64,000 nt of DNA. Source: Amycolatopsis sp. CA-230715 (GTDB lineage Bacteria; Actinomycetota; Actinomycetes; Mycobacteriales; Pseudonocardiaceae). A model generated the notes under the pieces. It searched no databases. It saw only the letters and a program-made list of their open reading frames with translations, and was not told the origin of the DNA. The translations under genes were made by a program, and so were the position numbers. This document shows, piece by piece, positions 61,898 through 64,000 of this stretch (its first letter is position 1; the number at the start of each line of letters is the position of its first letter). The DNA is taken from the NCBI RefSeq assembly GCF_018736145.1, contig NZ_CP059997.1:2789501-2853500 (forward strand). Reading direction: 5' to 3'.

Positions 61898-63505
61898 TCA
61901 GCCCTGCACGCGCGAAGTGCGGTCACCCCATTCGCGTTCGCGCAGCTGGAACTTCTGGATCTTCCCGGTGGAGGTCTTCGGCAGCTCGCCGACGAAGTCG
62001 ACCGCGTTCGGCACCTTGTAGCGCGCGATCCGCTCGCGCACGTGGTCGAGCAGTTCGTCCGCCTCGACGGACTGGCCAGGCCGCAGCACCACGAACGCCT
62101 TCGGCCGCTCGCCCCACTTCTCGTCGGGCACCCCGACCACGGCGACTTCCAGCACGGCGGGGTGCGAGTCGAGCGCGGCTTCGACCTCGATCGTCGAGAT
62201 GTTCTCGCCACCGGACACGATGATGTCCTTCGCCCGGTCCCGTAGCTCGATGTACCCGTCGGGATGACGCACGCCGAGATCGCCCGAGTGGAACCAGCCA
62301 CCGCGGAACGCCTTCTCGGTCGCTTCGGGATCGGCGAAGTAGCCCGACATGACGTTGTTGCCGCGCATCACGACCTCGCCCATGGTGGCCCCGTCACGCG
62401 GGACGTCGTTCATCTCGTCGTCCACCACGCGCACGCCGTCGGAGACGATCATGCCGACGCCCTGACGGGCCTGGAGCCTGCTGCGGGCGTCCACGTCGAG
62501 CGCGGTCCACCCGTCCTGCGCCTCGCACACCGTGTACGGGCCGTAGGTCTCGGTCAGCCCGTAGACGTGCACGAGCTTCGCGCCGAGGGATTCCATGCGC
62601 TTGATGACGGTCGGGCTGGGCGGCGCGCCCGCCGTGGTCACCAGGACCTCGCGGTCGAGCGGGTGGGCGCCGTCGTGGCCCGCGATGGTCACCAGCACGG
62701 TCGGCGCGCCGTTGAGGTGGGTGATCCGCTCGGCTTCGAGCAGGCGCCAGATCTCCGCCGCGTCGACCGCGCGCAGGCACACGTGCGTGCCGCCGATCGC
62801 GGTCACCGCCCAGGTGGTGCACCAGCCGTTGCAGTGGAACATCGGGAGCGTCCACAGGTAGCGGCTTTCCGTGGTGTGCCGCGAATGGACGATCTCGGCG
62901 AGCGAGTTCAGGTACGCGCCGCGGTGGTGGTACATGACGCCCTTGGGCTGCCCCGTGGTGCCCGAGGTGTAGTTGATCGAAATGGTGCCGCGCTCGTCGG
63001 CGACGGTCCACGGCAACGGCTCGTCGCTGCCGCGCGCGAGCAGGTCGTCGTAGGAGATGCCGCCGACGCGGGGATCCGGGCTCGCGCCGGAGGCCGGATC
63101 GGTCACCGTCACGACCTCGCCCACCCCGGGGTCCTCGGGCACCGACGCGTGCAGCCCGGCGTCGGCCACCAGGACCTTCGCGCCCGAATGGCCGAGGATG
63201 TGCTTGATCTCGGCGGGCGCCAGCCGGGTGTTCACCGCGACGAGCACCGCACCCGCCAGCGGAACCGCGAAATGCGCCACGAGCATCTCGGGGATGTTCG
63301 GCAGCAGGTAGGCGACCCGGTCACCCGGCTCGACACCGCTTGCCCGCAACGCGTTCGCCACGCGCGTGACCTCCGCCGCGAACTCGCGGTAGGTCACCCG
63401 GCGCTCGCCGTAGACGATCGCCTCCTTCTCCCCGAACACTTCCGCGCTGCGTTCGAGGAACGCGAGCGGGGTCAAGGGCGTGAACCAGGTGTCGTCGATA
63501 CCCAT
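61898..63505 (-). CDS. Acyl-CoA synthetase (FadD-like, AMP-binding)
   Basis: ATG 63505 (MGIDDTWFTPLTPLAFLERSAEVFGEKEA) with GAGG 9 nt upstream gives 535 residues; ATG 63514 is the alternative. Motifs: P-loop YTSGTTGQPKGVMYHHRG, VYGLTETYGP, the adenylate-binding SGDLGVRHPDGYIELRDRAKDIIVSGGENIS, and C-terminal PKTSTGKIQKFQLR with the catalytic Lys. It activates fatty or aryl acids as CoA thioesters; the sequence type (ISTIEVEAAL, HHRGAYLNSLAEI) is typical of medium-chain acyl/long-chain DMSP-lyase-like ligases. Probably co-transcribed with the hydrolase upstream (42-nt gap). Confidence 0.93.
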   Translation of the reverse strand: MGIDDTWFTPLTPLAFLERSAEVFGEKEAIVYGERRVTYREFAAEVTRVANALRASGVEPGDRVAYLLPNIPEMLVAHFAVPLAGAVLVAVNTRLAPAEIKHILGHSGAKVLVADAGLHASVPEDPGVGEVVTVTDPASGASPDPRVGGISYDDLLARGSDEPLPWTVADERGTISINYTSGTTGQPKGVMYHHRGAYLNSLAEIVHSRHTTESRYLWTLPMFHCNGWCTTWAVTAIGGTHVCLRAVDAAEIWRLLEAERITHLNGAPTVLVTIAGHDGAHPLDREVLVTTAGAPPSPTVIKRMESLGAKLVHVYGLTETYGPYTVCEAQDGWTALDVDARSRLQARQGVGMIVSDGVRVVDDEMNDVPRDGATMGEVVMRGNNVMSGYFADPEATEKAFRGGWFHSGDLGVRHPDGYIELRDRAKDIIVSGGENISTIEVEAALDSHPAVLEVAVVGVPDEKWGERPKAFVVLRPGQSVEADELLDHVRERIARYKVPNAVDFVGELPKTSTGKIQKFQLREREWGDRTSRVQG

Positions 63506-63547
63506 GGCGGCCATCCTCACCCCCGCTCGCTCACCCCACAACCGCGC

Positions 63548-64000
63548 TCAGCCCAGGAATTCGGCGACCACGGGCACGAGCGCGGCGGGCTCCCGCAGGA
63601 TGCCGTGGTCCTCGCCGGGCAGCGTGCGGTACTGCGCGCCGGGCACCGCGTCCGCAGCCGCGCGAGACCCGGCGCGCATCGCCTCGTCGCTGTCGCCGCC
63701 GTCGATGACGAGGACGGGCACGCCGATGGCGGACAGGCGCTCGGCGGGCTGCCCGAGCCCGCAGACGGCGATGTCGTACGGGAGGGTGTGCGCCTGCGCG
63801 GTCAGGTAGGCCCACGTGTTCGCGTCGCCGCGCATCCCGTCGACGACCTCCGCCGGGGCGCCGGTCAGCCGCAGGAATTCGGCAGCCGCGCCGTCGCGGT
63901 CACCGGCCTCGGCGAGTTCGACCACCCGGTCCGCCGCCACGCTGCTCTCTTCCGTGACCGTCCCGTACGGCGGCTCGTAGACGGCCACCTTGGTCACCGG
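63548..64000 (-). CDS. Alpha/beta hydrolase, C-terminal part (N-terminus beyond window)
   Basis: The frame is open to the right edge and begins here with PVTKVAVYEPPYG, the strand after the nucleophile elbow in the family, so the N-terminal half lies outside. A cap-like helical region, then VPVLVIDGGDSDEAMR (acid) and LPGEDHGILREPAALVPVVAEFLG (catalytic His) complete the fold. GTG at 63997 is not a genuine start. It precedes the acyl-CoA ligase in the same direction. Confidence 0.85.
   Translation of the reverse strand, partial: PVTKVAVYEPPYGTVTEESSVAADRVVELAEAGDRDGAAAEFLRLTGAPAEVVDGMRGDANTWAYLTAQAHTLPYDIAVCGLGQPAERLSAIGVPVLVIDGGDSDEAMRAGSRAAADAVPGAQYRTLPGEDHGILREPAALVPVVAEFLG

Overview
The window is high-GC DNA (roughly 70 percent) with actinobacterial codon use, frequent GTG starts and many 4-nt stop/start overlaps. 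The gene set (AdnAB, MoeZ, DUF3107, DUF3152, an IdeR-type iron box) points to an actinomycete. The style of the intergenic repeats and the family mix suggest Pseudonocardiaceae (for example Amycolatopsis or a relative); the genus is inference. From memory, the backbone is collinear with the Mycobacterium tuberculosis Rv3199c-Rv3212 neighbourhood: nudC, potassium channel, adnB, adnA, alkyltransferase-like gene, moeZ/moeB1, DUF3152, TetR, DUF3107, ferritin-like, rhlE and the Rv3212-like gene occur in that order. A second conserved block, like Rv3691-Rv3695 (DUF4350, MoxR, DUF58, SpoIIM, RDD), lies between nudC and the channel gene.

Layout. 1-2.4 kb: a truncated FAD-dependent alkyl-DHAP synthase-like gene diverging from a hypothetical gene across a palindromic operator candidate. 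2.4-9.7 kb: a minus-strand operon of two DUF2207 membrane proteins, an active/inactive M16 peptidase pair and NudC. 9.8-23.6 kb: two paralogous membrane-anchored HEYGHH zinc peptidases bracket RDD, SpoIIM, DUF58, MoxR, DUF4350, DUF4129 and a multi-pass membrane protein. This block is interrupted by an IS1380-family element that itself carries an IS256-family copy. 24.2-34 kb: a small membrane protein, a TrkA-type K+ channel, a secreted protein, a DoxX-like protein, and the AdnB/AdnA helicase-nuclease pair. 34-44 kb: a siderophore-interacting protein under an IdeR box, a HemD-like/WYL pair, an AlkZ-like protein, an APH-fold protein lacking a key Asn, MoeZ, a DUF3152 metzincin-like protein, a hydrolase and a TetR. 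44.6-47.5 kb: an IS481-family element interrupted by a second, inverted IS256-family copy. 47.5-64 kb: hydrolase/diiron oxygenase with a divergent TetR, DUF4873, an acyltransferase-like membrane protein, DUF3107/ferritin-like, rhlE, an Rv3212-like protein, then RecB-like, MarC, PHP, PH-domain, Nudix and acyl-CoA ligase genes. A hydrolase is cut by the right edge.

The most striking non-genic pattern is two families of dispersed intergenic repeats that occupy only tail-to-tail (convergent) gaps. Family A is a 21-27 bp hairpin (GAAGG-TGG-CCTTC core, 11 copies) that also builds a roughly 300-bp composite repeat, one copy of which was the IS1380 target. Family B is a 0.28-0.37 kb structured element (4 copies). 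In all four cases it starts within about 35 nt of a stop codon, in the sense direction of that gene, and in one case its terminus supplies the last codons of a protein. Every convergent gap longer than about 60 bp in the window contains one family or the other. This looks like a genome-wide 3'-end (bidirectional terminator or insulator) system. The sequence cannot show transcription, so that function is inferred.
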